From NCBI RefSeq assembly GCF_036785885.1, contig NC_092329.1, positions 3,162,001-3,226,000 of the forward strand: a DNA stretch of 64,000 nt, read 5' to 3'. This DNA is from Coffea arabica (Eukaryota; Streptophyta; Magnoliopsida; Gentianales; Rubiaceae). The notes below the pieces were generated by a model that was not told the DNA's origin, searched no databases, and saw nothing but the letters and a program-made list of their open reading frames with translations. The translations under genes and the position numbers were made by a program. Position 1 is the stretch's first letter; every line of letters starts with the position of its first letter. Shown here one piece after another: positions 12,101 to 23,994 of this stretch.

Positions 12101-14271
12101 TGCTCTCTTACAAATGAATGCTACAAATTTTGACCCCACAAACGAGAAAAATAAAAAAAAATGGGTGCGGACTGGATAAAATGTCATCCAAGGGTCGAGC
12201 GCATACTACCGCATGCCTTTTCGTTTGTGGCGGCTATCTGACTGAAGAATATACAACAAAACTTGTATGTGAATTTTAGAGAGATGTAAATATCCTCTCT
12301 CTTTTTATATTCCCCTTTTCTTTTTGTGGATTGTCTAATAGAGTATTAATGCTTTAGATTAACAATTCACAAGAGGTCATTGTAGTTCTATTTCTACGCT
12401 AAGAATAAAATCCTCAATTTGATGCTCGTAATTAATAGGGTAGTCACAAATTCATTCGTGCAGCCTTTCCTCTTGGAATTGTTTATAGTTCCGTTTCTGC
12501 ATGCTTCATTAGCTTAGTTAGAAAATAAATTTATTCAACTTCGTAAATATTCCATACCAAGTAGTTTAAATTTTTTTTTTTTTAATCTCAAAATGATTGA
12601 TCTATAGGTTGGGAATGAGAACAAAACAGGTTAGTCTTCCGGACGTCCTTCAATTTTCCTACCACACAACATGTGTGAGTTAGTATTCCTTAGGTATTAG
12701 GAGCGGAACTCGTAGTCAGACGTTACCAATCATTGTTGAATGATTTCTTGAGTTTTGCATCGTCAGACTTGGAATTCACAATCACTAATGAGAAAAAAGA
12801 ACTTAAAAAAAGAAAAGAAAATGCATATACCATTCGAGGGCATAGGGTAATAATTTAATAGCTGGCCACAGGTTAGGAAATTTTTCATTCCATTCTTTGG
12901 TTTGAAATTTGAGGCAAGCAAATCGATCAAAACATTAGCAGACAAACTTGAGATTTTTCGTCTTGTGGTCATGTATATAGCTGTTGAACTCCATAATGAA
13001 ATAGGTAAGACATGCATTGCTTAATTATGACCTCACCTCATTGTGATGGATGACAATAATCAGTAAAGAGGACAAACAGAAAAAAGAGTTGCAACATGGG
13101 AAGCTGATCCCAGTTGTTTTATATCAGTATAGAAAGGCCGGACTCCTCCAGTGCATTAGGCTTTATAGGGTATGGAAATTTTAGGATGGTAGGCTGAGGA
13201 CAGCCGCGTGCTCGATTCTGCTGCTGCTGCTCTTCTTCGCTTTCTTCTCTAATTGACCTGGGAGAAGTGGTCCAATTTTCAACTTTGTTGCAAATGTTGC
13301 TACTATATCATGCTCTCGATTCCATCTTTCCCTATGGGTTGGGGTGCCGATGGCTTAATCTATCCTCCTTTTTCCATTCCATAAATGTGTCAAATAATAA
13401 TGGAGTGGCAGCTATATATGGCGGGCTGATAATATAGGAGAATGCGAGCCCCTTTGCATGGAGGGCTGTCCTTCCTCTCTGGATTTCCTTGACTATGTCA
13501 TCACTCGTACTCAAGGTGTGGACCATTTTCGCATGCTATTTAACCATATATGGTGCATTATGTAAAAAGTGACAATCAAAGTCCGTAAACTTTAGGGCAC
13601 TTATTTCTGATTTAAACCATCAACGTATCTACCAAACAATCCACAGACGACGCAGATTCAGCACTGCAACGTTGAAGAAAAATTTCGAAGAAACAAGAAA
13701 CATATATAGGGTCAATAATTACTTACTTTTAGAATAAGAACATAAACTTTTTCCATAAATTATTCGTATAGCAAAAGAATAAAATAAAATTGCCTTGCAG
13801 CCAAAGAGACAACAACGAATCTACAAAACAAACACAAGCATAACTTCAATATTTGACAAGTTAAAGAACCATTCTATAACGTTTTGTTTGTTTATGAAAT
13901 TTGTTCAAAAAAATTAATGCTTAACGAATTATAAATTTATGCATCACAAAAAAAAAAAAAAAGATTTAGCTGTAGATAGGGACGTTTTTTAGTTGTGTTT
14001 TGGTGGGTGGGGGGGGGGGTGGGAAGAAAGCAAAATGTCAAAAATTAACATCTTAATATTTTTCTTTTTCTTTTTTTTTTGTCCAATTAGGGGAGACTTT
14101 TTAGGAGCTGTTTCGTTTAAATTTTCAGCAACACTGTCATGCACCATGATAAATTGGGGAATAGCTATGGGTTTGATAAAAACCCGAAAAGTGTTAGATG
14201 ACTTTACACCAATGGGTTTAAGTAATAAAAAAATATAATAGATAACTAAAACTCTACTCTTTAGTAGTAAG
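9168..14271. other. Intergenic, about 5 kb, no gene supported
   Basis: I find no exon chain or conserved protein here. ORFs are short and uncorrelated. The stretch holds homopolymer and AT-rich patches, a GT run near 10155-10167 and an 11-base G run near 14007. Some sequence just after 9167 is presumably the 3' end of the SRS transcript. Confidence 0.45.
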
Positions 14272-14702
14272 TAGGGCTGCAAACGAACCGAACCGGTCAC
14301 GAGCGGCTCGAGTTTGATATTGATTGAGCTCGAGTCGAGTTCGAACTAGCCAAATCGAACTCGAGTTCAAACTCGATCTCAAAATATTACGCTTTATTCG
14401 CGAGGTCAAATATGTATATATATTTTTTATTTTTTATTTTCATAGTAAAATTACTTATATATCCCTAATTTTTAATTGTTTATTAAGAAAAAAATTATTT
14501 TATTCATTTTTTAAAAAAATAATTATTTTTTATTTTTTTGAGCTCGAACTCTACTTAAATTTGAATTGAGCTCCAGGTTGAGCTTTAAATTAGCAGCTCG
14601 TCGAGTTCAAGTTCGAGTTCGAGTTCGAGTTTGATAAAATTAAGTCAAGGCTCAACTCAATTAGGTCAAATCTTGACTCGATTCAACTCGTTTGCAACTC
14701 TA
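14272..14702. mobile_element. hAT-like MITE rich in CTCGAG words
   Basis: The ends are TAGGGCTGCAAACGA and TCGTTTGCAACTCTA, flanked by GTAGTAAG on the left (14264-14271) and GTAATAAG on the right (14703-14710). This is an 8-base duplication with one mismatch, as expected for hAT. The outer parts are built from GAGCTCGAG/GTTCGAGT-like words around an AT-rich core. A relative lies at 51572-52100. It has no transposase. Confidence 0.75.
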
Positions 14703-14710
14703 GTAATAAG

Positions 14711-15452
14711 TCATGAACCTATTAAGTAATTTTGATTGACCTTAAACGTATTGCTTATTTGTATACGGGTGTGATTGAACCTTAAACATTGTATACGGGT
14801 GTGATTGAAATTGAAACATATTTCTTATATCAAAACTAGCTTACTTAATGAACACCTCATTAAGGCTTCTAAGGGAAAACAAGGAAAGGGGATTTTTTAT
14901 TTCCTTTTAAGTGCAAGTAAGAGATCTCAAATCAGAAACCTCATAAGGAGAAGGAAAGGCTTTATATACAATTGAACCTACCAACTGAAGTTATTGTTAC
15001 CCTAACGTTAGCTAGGTGTTTGAGATAAAAGAAATTCTTCTGTTTCAAAAAGGCCAAAGAAAAAACGGTTCAAACAGAATTCATGGACTTTGGACTTTGT
15101 ATACATACAAGACAAGTCCATACCATTCATGGGCCAAATAAAATGCCCATATCCGAATCCCAAATTTCAAATATCCTTTTGCGGGCTTTTGGTCCCCACC
15201 CAAAAGAGAGTAGCCAACAAAGGAAGTTTCCAACGGCATTTGACAACGACGTGGTTGAACGTTCGGTAGAATATCACCAACGCGGCAACCAGAAAAAATA
15301 TAAAAAAAACTCAGAGGAAGCAAAACATTGCGACATGCTGGCACAAGGACAGAGCACTTTTTTAAATTCCGGCCAATCAGAACGAAAGAAGAAAAAAGAA
15401 AAAGAAAGTGCGGTATTTTTAGAACGTGAGAAGTCATAGGGCGCGTAAATTC
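14711..15452. other. Intergenic / upstream region of the V-ATPase gene
   Basis: I see no gene. The phrase TGTATACGGGTGTGATTGAA occurs twice close together (near 14760 and 14791), a small tandem duplication. Overlapping 118-codon ORFs lie on both strands at about 15081-15439 but show no family resemblance and probably arise by chance. Confidence 0.4.
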
Positions 15453-15481
15453 CCCTCCGATTACTTCCTCTAATCGGAGGG
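15453..15481. promoter_or_regulatory. Perfect 11-bp palindromic arms upstream of the V-ATPase gene
   Basis: CCCTCCGATTA and TAATCGGAGGG are exact inverted copies separated by 7 bases, ending 109 bases before the start codon. An AT-rich TATA-like stretch (ATAAATAAAA) follows at about 15485. The palindrome could be a site for a dimeric factor or a hairpin in the leader; both readings are inference. Confidence 0.4.
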
Positions 15482-15590
15482 ATCATAAATAAAAGCGCGT
15501 TCTGCATTTTATTCGTTTGTTTTTCTAGCAACATTTCCTGATTGGGAAAATAATATAAATTTAAAAGGAAAAGGATTAATCGAAGAAGGA

Positions 15591-18500
15591 ATGAGTTCTC
15601 CGACGATGGATCTGCTGCGGTCGGAGCCGATGCAATTGGCGCAGTTGATCATACCTATGGAGTCGGCTCATCGCACAATATCGTATCTCGGTGATCTCGG
15701 CCTTTTCCAATTCAAAGACGTAAGCTGCACGCTTCACATTTTTAGTTTTATCTTCATGAAATTTTGTACTATTTTGTTTTCCTGTTTTTCTTCTAGTTTA
15801 ATTTTCCGTTCCTGAATATTTTTGTTTTATCATAAGCTTGATAATTTTCTAGCTGCATTTTGCTCTTCTCATGACTATTTTTTTCGTATGTATCTCTGTT
15901 TTGGTAATGTTTGCAATTTGATAGTAATTAGAAAGAGGAATACTAACTACTGGTTAATCCTATGCAAATGCAATAGAATCAGTAGCTTGGATTGTAATCA
16001 AGGGATCAGATAATCTAGTATTGGATTTTAATTGTGTCATCAGATTATCTACTAGTTCATGTAACTACATTGCTAGGTTGATGCTCAATTCTTTTTTGTT
16101 GGCGTATGTGGATTATTGCTGGTAAAAGTAAGCAAAATAATCAAAATGCAATGTGGAAATTAATGTAGAGTTCAGAATGATTAACAAGTCCTTTGCATGT
16201 ACCTTTTTCTTTTCAATATTACCCTTGTTGTCAATCTATCTTTGTAAACATTGAAGTCATCTTGTTCGGTATCAGGATGTGGATATCCTAAGATTTAATC
16301 GTCTTGTTTCTTTTGTATCTATGTCAAGATTCAAAACCTAAAATGTTCTTGAATTGCTAACTTTTCCTTGTTTTATACAAAATATGACCTTCTTTTTGTC
16401 TGCTTCACCAGCTCAATACTGAAAAGAGCCCTTTCCAGAGAACATACGCTGCTCAGGTTTGTTTTAGTTCTATTAATGACCTCTCACTAAAATTTGTTTA
16501 CTGAATCTTTGCCTATTTCAGCATATTTGTGTCTGTAGTGGATCAACTAAAATGAACTTGTAATGAGTTTATTTTGTCTTCAGTTTAATCCATGTACATT
16601 CTGTTGGAGTGCCTTTAATTCATTTTCGTTATTATCTTTTATATGGAACTTTCAAGTGATCTAGTTGGAAGTTATAATTAGGTTTACATTATCCCTTTTT
16701 CCATAGACTAGAGAATGGGAGATGATTATGTTGTCAAACTACTAATAATAGGTTCCGGAGAAGAACAATGTCTATCTTAGTCCTATCCTTTGATGAGACT
16801 AATGGCTTCGTGAGGTTTCTCTACCGTATCTGACATCCTTGCATACTTTCTAGCAGCACTAACAGTGAAAGTTGCTTTCTACAGCTTTTGAGATTGTCAA
16901 CATGCTGTTAATATTGAGGAATTTACTTGATTGCGTAGGTTTGTCGATAATGAAAACTTTTTTGCAGATGATATTTTTTAGCTGCTAAGTCCACCTCCAG
17001 CTCATGCATGATGTACCTTCTACTCCGTGGGATATTTAGCTAGTTATTGAAATCAACTCAAGATAAAATCTTTGTCTACTTTAAGTTGAACTTGTTTTAT
17101 GTTGCATAGACTCTACACATCTATAGAGTTTCACTTTTCTTTTAATATGATCGGCATAGTTGGTGAAACTCGTCAGTATAGTCTTAAGCTAATAGAGTGA
17201 CATTTTTGGGTTTAATATCTGCCAGAACAAAGATACCTCTTTCATCCCCATCTTACTTTCTGAGAAGTTTCACACGTCAACTTAAGGGTTTAAAATTTGG
17301 TGGATGAAGTGCAACGAAATCTAACTATGTTGGGTTAATCGTAGCAAGAGATTGAGTGAAGTCTTATAGGCTTTAAGACCACCCCCATTAAAATGCAAGA
17401 GTGACTATGAGCGTGGCTTAAGAAACTGGAGAAAAGAGATACACAAGTCAGTTTTTTGTTTTTGATAATCCCTGACTCTCTGGCCATGTTGAACTGCTTA
17501 GATTAGGACAAATAACCTTCCATTCTGCAGCCATGCCCAACACTAAGACTTGGTGTTTTCCACATCTTGACGTCCTTTCTTTTTCAATTTTGTATGAGCT
17601 AGTGCCTTCTGGATCTTCTTTCTTTGCTCAGTACACTCTAAGGCATCCAACTTCAGTAAAATTGTTGTATGGAGAGATCGAAAGGAATGACATTCTGTTG
17701 CTGAATAATCTTTTTGTTTTTCCTTTACTTAATAGATACTTCTCTGTAATTTATCAGTATTACCTACGAAATTATCAGATATATCTCATATAACTCCATA
17801 AGTGGAGGAAGAGTAGTTTCTTTATGTATAGATGTTGAAGTATGCAGTTTTCATTGGGAAGTTAAAGTCTATGATCTTCCTCTGTGATCACCTTCATTAA
17901 TTAACTTTTGTTTGTAGAAATACAACTGAGTTTTGCATAATCTTTATTTTCATACTAACTAATTACGTGAGTGCATGGTATGTAGATCAAAAGATGTGGA
18001 GAGATGGCACGTAAGCTTCGTTTTCTCAAAGATCAAATGACAAAGGCAGGCTTTTCACCTTCATCGAGGTGTAGCTTTGACACTCGTGTTACTTTGGATG
18101 AGCTAGAGGTTAGTTAAGTTTTGACTCCCTGTGCTCACTGTATGTGGTGGTCATTGATGTGATTAGTTATTCCAGCATTTGCAACAGTATCATCAACATC
18201 AATGACACCAGTTACAACAGCTGCAACAATATAATCATGATCACTATTTTTCAGTTTTTGGACAAATTATTCACCAGTGTAATTGGAATGGTAGGTAAAA
18301 CTTGGAGAACTTGAAGAAGAGCTTATAGAAGTGAATGCCAACAGTGACAAGCTACAACGGTCACACAATGAGCTTTTGGAGTATAAACTTGTTCTGCAGA
18401 AGGTAAGGCCACGTTGCAGGCCTTTTTAGTTACAATTCAAGCAGGAAACTATATATTTTCAGTTGTTTCTTATTTTTGCACTTTCTTTCCCAAACCTGTG

Positions 18501-21500
18501 ATCTTCATTACTTTTCAATCTTGGTCAATTCAGGCTGGTGAATTTTTCCATTCAGCACAAAGCATTGCTGCAGCCCAGAATCATGAATTTGAAGCAAATG
18601 TTATGGGAGAAGTATCTATTGACAGTCCTCTATTACTCGAGCAAGTAATTTTGTCTGATTTGACCTTATATAGTTTTCTCAAGCTAAGACATTCAGTTAT
18701 TTGTCAAAATTTTCTTTCTAGGAAGTATATTTTGATTGTCAAGTTGAATATTGACTAGGAAATGTCTGTGGATCCATCAAAACAAGTAAAGCTGGGTTTT
18801 GTTAGTGGCCTTGTAGCAAGGGAGAAGTCAATGGCTTTTGAACGAATTTTATTTCGTGCAACTCGTGGAAATGTCTTTCTAAAGCAAGTGGCTGTGGAAG
18901 ATCCTGTTATTGATCCTCTGTCAGGAGATAAGGTTGATACTCGATATTAGAGCTGTTTGCCATGTTCTTATCTTTTGGATTTGATTGTGGATGATGTCCC
19001 ATATCTCTATGTGCATTTTTGTTTCCTGTGATATAGAGGTTCTCTGTGCTTTTGATCTGCAGTGGTGTATAATGATAGGTTTAAAGGTATGTTTGATGGA
19101 CTACTGCAATAATTAAAATTTTTTTTTCTTATTGTTTTCTACCTTTTAGTCTGCAAACTATTTTTCCTACAGTAAAGGGGCGGATGAAAACTAATGAATG
19201 AAAATCACATGAAAAAAATAAACATAGTTCGAAACTATCCGATGCCCTGCAATATCTTGTTTCCATAACCTGCAATTTTTTCCCTTTTGTTGCATTCCTT
19301 TTGTTATCTTATTTAAGTATAGTCCTTTTATGTATTTCATTTGCATATATGTAACCACCGGATGCTAATTTCAGATTGAGAAGAATGTCTTTGTTATCTT
19401 TTACTCTGGGGAAAGGGCAAGGATGAAAGTAACAAAGATTTGTGACACGTTTGGAGCAAATCGCTACCCATTTACAGATGATATATCCAAACAATACCAG
19501 ACAATATCTGAGGTATGGTTTTCTATTGAAGAGGATTTAGGTTGATCATACCATCTCCAGTTTTTTTGGGATGTAATGTGAGCTTTTCATTGGTCTTTAT
19601 GTTAAGAACATGTCTGAGATTAATTAAATTGCGATATTTAGGTATCTGGAAAGCTTTCAGAGTTGAAGACCACTATAGATGTTGGACAACTTCAGCGAAG
19701 CAATCTTTTACGGACTATTAGCTTTGAATTTGAGCAATGGAACCTTTTGGTTAGTTTCCTTTGAATAAATAGTTGGTTTGATGTTTGCTCTCCTTGCATA
19801 GAGGGCTTGTATTTCCTCAGTTTGTCTGGCAATCCTCTTAAATCACTGAAATTGCAATGCCTCTAAAGGTGAAGAAGGAGAAGTCAATATATCACATTTT
19901 AAATATGCTGAGTTTTGATGTGACCAAAAAGTGCCTTGTGGGAGAAGGCTGGTGTCCCATCTCCGCAACAGATCAAGTAAAGTTATCATAGTACTTTCAA
20001 TGGTGCACTTTCTTTGTTACCTTTGCAAGTTTTCTGAAACCAAAGTTTTAGCTGTAACTTATCAAATGATATTTGACTTGGCAGATAAAAAACACACTGC
20101 AGCAGGCATCTTTGGATAGCAACTCCCTAGTTGGAGCTATATTTCAGGTCCTGCAAACCGAGGAATCACCACCTACACATTTCCGCACAAACAAATTTAC
20201 TTCTGCTTTCCAGGAAATTGTTGATGCATATGGGTAAGTAATAATAGGAATTGATCTGACATTGAGATATGTGAAAATGAAAACTATGTTAAAGGTGATA
20301 TGCTTGTTGCTTTAACAATTTCAATTGTGTGTTGTACTTTTCTTGGAGTCTGTCATTTGGATTCAGGTTTTGCAAATATTCCTTGAATCTCCTTTCTTTC
20401 AACTGTTCTAGAATGTACTTGATTCTCTAATGTGAACCTGCTGAAATGACTTTGATATTTTTGTTTGGGTACTTATGTGTGAGGCCAAGGAGTATTAATT
20501 CTAGGTTTGCAAATATTCCTTGGACATTTTTGCTTCGACTGTTCTAGAATTTATGTAATTCTCTAACATTTTCCTCGTGAACTTAACTTTCTTATTTTTA
20601 TTAGGGTATTTATAAATGAGATGAGAATTTGTTTGGGGGGGGGGGGGGTTTCTGTTGCTTTTAATGTTATCATATATTGTTTGAAATTTACTTGGCCAAT
20701 GCCTCTGGTAATTTTAAAGTTCCCTAGCGATGATTTTCTAGAAACTTTTTACAGGGTGGCAAAATATCAGGAAGCAAATCCTGGTGTTTTTACTATCGTA
20801 ACATTTCCCTTTTTATTTGCCGTTATGTTCGGAGACTGGGGGCATGGCTTATGCTTGTTTCTCGCTACATTGTATTTTATACTCAGGGAGAAGAAATTGT
20901 CCCACCAGGTAATTTTACATTGTTTCTGGTTCTTATTTTTCAAGAGTTCAATTGTCTAAATGTGCATCTTGGATCTCTCAACTATTATGGCTATCTAATG
21001 TATCGCAACCTTCATCAGAATATTACATAATTTAGTGCAGATTAATATGTTCTTTTCACAAAGTTGTGTTTTATTTTTGATTCCTGTGTTTTTATAACTT
21101 TAGCCATGCACAATTGATTTGGTGATCCTTTACTGCATTGTCAGTGGAAGAAACAAGTTACTCGAGAGTAGTTATTATGTGATAAACTCTCAGAATACGG
21201 GGATATTCTGAAATAGCTTTTATGGCTCAGTTAGAGCTGAAAAATTTGACGTGGATGTATGCCTCTTGCTTTTCAATTACAAAGTGGCTGGAGCCTTCAT
21301 GCACTAGACTTTATAAGTTACATTCTGCGTGGCATGGTTCAAGGTTCACCATATGTTTCAAGTAAGAGGTGGATGTGAATGGTAATGCTTGAACAGAAAA
21401 AACTATCAGAAAAGTTGGCTGCATGTTTTATGATGTAGGTGATAGGGTATTATATATTAATATTAAAGCTTCACATCATACAGTGTATAATATGCTAAAT

Positions 21501-23785
21501 CAGCTATTTCATGTTTTGTTACATATCTTTCTTGATTGGATAATTTTTGTTGATTTATATCAACAGAAGCTTGGAGATATTATGGAGATGGCTTTTGGTG
21601 GTCGTTATGTTATTATGATGATGGCACTCTTCTCAATATACACAGGATTGATATATAATGAGTTTTTTTCTGTTCCTTTTGAACTTTTTGGACGTTCTGC
21701 TTATGACTGCCGAGATTCTTCATGCAGGTGTCCAATTGCTACCTTAACTTCTAGTCACACACCCCCACCTCGAAATTAAAAAGTAATAACTATTCGCACA
21801 ATCCTTTAACTCACTGTTCTTTTCAGGGATGCATCTACAGTGGGCTTGATTAAGGTGCGTGGCACCTATCCTTTTGGTGTTGATCCCAAATGGCATGGTA
21901 CACGCAGCGAGCTACCATTCCTCAACTCTTTGAAAATGAAAATGTCCATTTTACTTGGCATAGCACAGATGAATCTCGGAATAGTTTTAAGCTATTTCAA
22001 TGCAAAGTTCTTTGGGAACGATATAAATATCTGGTAAGTTTAGATTCCTGAATATGTGCTGCTGCTTGTATTGCATGTGTGTATTTCATTCACACCATGC
22101 AGTGCTCCAATTGTAAGTCTTTACAGATGCATCTGGGCTTTTAATTGCATGGTAGCACAATAGAGCTCGAATATTTGATGTTGTTGTCGTGATTGATAAA
22201 TATGTGCTTTATACCATAATATTGGCTCGTGTTTACATCCTTTTGCAGGTACCAGTTTGTTCCCCAGATTATTTTTTTAAACAGCCTGTTTGGCTACCTA
22301 TCACTTCTCATAATTGTGAAATGGTGCTCCGGTTCCCAAGCTGATCTCTATCATGTAATGATATACATGTTCTTGAGTCCTACTGCTGATTTAGGTGATA
22401 ATCACCTATTTTTTGGCCAGAAATATCTCCAGGTTTTACTTTTATTTTGACGAATAAGTTCTTGGGACCAGTTCAGGTAGAGAAGAACTCTGACTCATTT
22501 CATATATTCCATTCTACACTATCCTCAGATTCTTTTGCTATTGCTTGCGCTTGTTGCTGTTCCATGGATGTTATTTCCAAAGCCCCTTCTTTTGAAGAAG
22601 CAGCACCAGGAAGTATGTTCTGAATTAATTGCATCGCCTCTGTTAAGTTGGTAGTTTTTACTCTGTTGTCTTCCTGTCTTGATATCTATTTACTTCCATA
22701 TCATGCTTTCTCAGAGACACCGAGGACAAGCCTACAGACCTCTTTATAGCACTGAGGACTCCTTTGAACTCGAGATACAAAGTGATTTACATGGTCATGA
22801 GGAGTTTGAGTTCAGTGAAGTTTTTGTCCATCAAGTAATCCATACAATAGAGTTTGTTCTTGGAGCAGTCTCTAACACAGCTTCTTATCTACGTTTGTGG
22901 GCACTTAGGTACATATCTGAAGCTGTTGAAAATTTTATTTTAATTAAAATACATAAGTCACTTGCTTCTGGAGAATCTCTTCTTTTTCCAGTATGACATT
23001 TGATGTAGATTATGAAGTATTTTGGAAAACTCAAATTCGGTGGGAAGTTGTTCTTTGCCCAAGCATGAATGAAGAAACAATGTTTGCAAATCCCTAACAA
23101 ATGAATGAGCTCCCTGTTGTATTCACCCTGGCTTTTTTTTTTTAAAGGTAGTTTTGTGTTCTTAATAATCTTAGAACCATGACAAGGAAAGTATGAGAAA
23201 CTTTTAGGCTGTTTGCAGATCCCAATTATCCTTTTTCTTTAAACCTATGCCGAATTCTATTTCCTTAAGTTGGATGTTGACATGTTGTCTTGAAATCATA
23301 ACTGGACTACTCAGGAATCATTGATAAATGCAATTCTACTCTGATCATATTCATTCAATCTACTTTATGCTGATCTAGTACCACATAATGATTGGAGCAT
23401 TGTTGGTTTTGCAGTCTTGCACATTCAGAACTTTCCAGTGTGTTTTATGATAAAGTTCTGCTTCTTGCTTGGGGGTAAGGATCTCCGTGATTTTTTTTTT
23501 TTTTTTAAAAAAAAGCTCCTAAAAATCTTGTAGAATCTGTTTTATGACTCACGTGAGGTTCATTGTGATCATGGCGTCAGGTTCAACAACGTCATTATCC
23601 TCATCATTGGGATTATTGTGTTTATATGTGCTACTGTTGGTGTATTACTGCTGATGGAAACCCTGAGTGCATTTCTCCATGCCCTGAGGCTTCACTGGGT
23701 AGAATTTCAGGGCAAGTTTTACGAGGGAGATGGTTACAAGTTTTATCCATTCTCATTTGCATCACTCAGCGAGGATGAGGAATGA
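15591..23785 (+). CDS. VHA-a3: V-type proton ATPase subunit a (VHA-a3-like, tonoplast)
   Basis: Eighteen exons assemble in phase into 813 residues: 15591-15719, 16412-16456, 17986-18108, 18295-18402, 18534-18644, 18759-18932, 19375-19512, 19642-19749, 19869-19976, 20085-20233, 20755-20908, 21567-21727, 21827-22033, 22249-22432, 22529-22612, 22715-22908, 23415-23474, 23581-23785. Subunit a is the membrane stator of the Vo sector and carries the proton half-channels. The N-terminal half is cytosolic ([31 protein letters not shown]); the C-terminal half is membrane-spanning. The channel arginine is present in [15 protein letters not shown], across the exon 16/17 joint, and a second conserved arginine lies in [11 protein letters not shown]. 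The words VKLGELE, AGEFF and the ending [19 protein letters not shown] resemble the vacuolar a2/a3 forms more than the Golgi form a1. Length is near the usual 815-820. Confidence 0.96.
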
Positions 23786-23994
23786 TAGGAGCAGTTTTTT
23801 TAACATGACTGAGTTTTAGATGATTCATTTGTGAGTAGACAGATATTAGAAGTCCCAGAGGAATTGCTGAAAATTTTCGGAGATTCAATTCTCTAAAGCA
23901 CGCCCTTCCGGGTCAATGTAGTAGTAATTGTTTTATGGTGAATCCCGCAGGCTAGCGGTCATATTAGGTCTATCCGTGGAAATTGTTACTAAAT
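23786..23994 (+). other. 3' flank of the V-ATPase gene, ending in the Pack-MULE target site
   Basis: This is short non-coding DNA, presumably 3' UTR. I see no canonical AATAAA. Its last nine bases, TTACTAAAT (23986-23994), are the left copy of the Mutator-element target duplication, so the transposon sits in or just beyond the UTR. Confidence 0.5.

Noticed and set aside
13380-13520. Possible microRNA precursor
   Set aside because: I looked for a known plant microRNA and a matching star strand and found no convincing pair.
15081-15439. 118-codon ORFs on both strands upstream of the V-ATPase gene
   Set aside because: Mirror-image ORFs over the same DNA, with no motif, exon partner or codon pattern to favour either.
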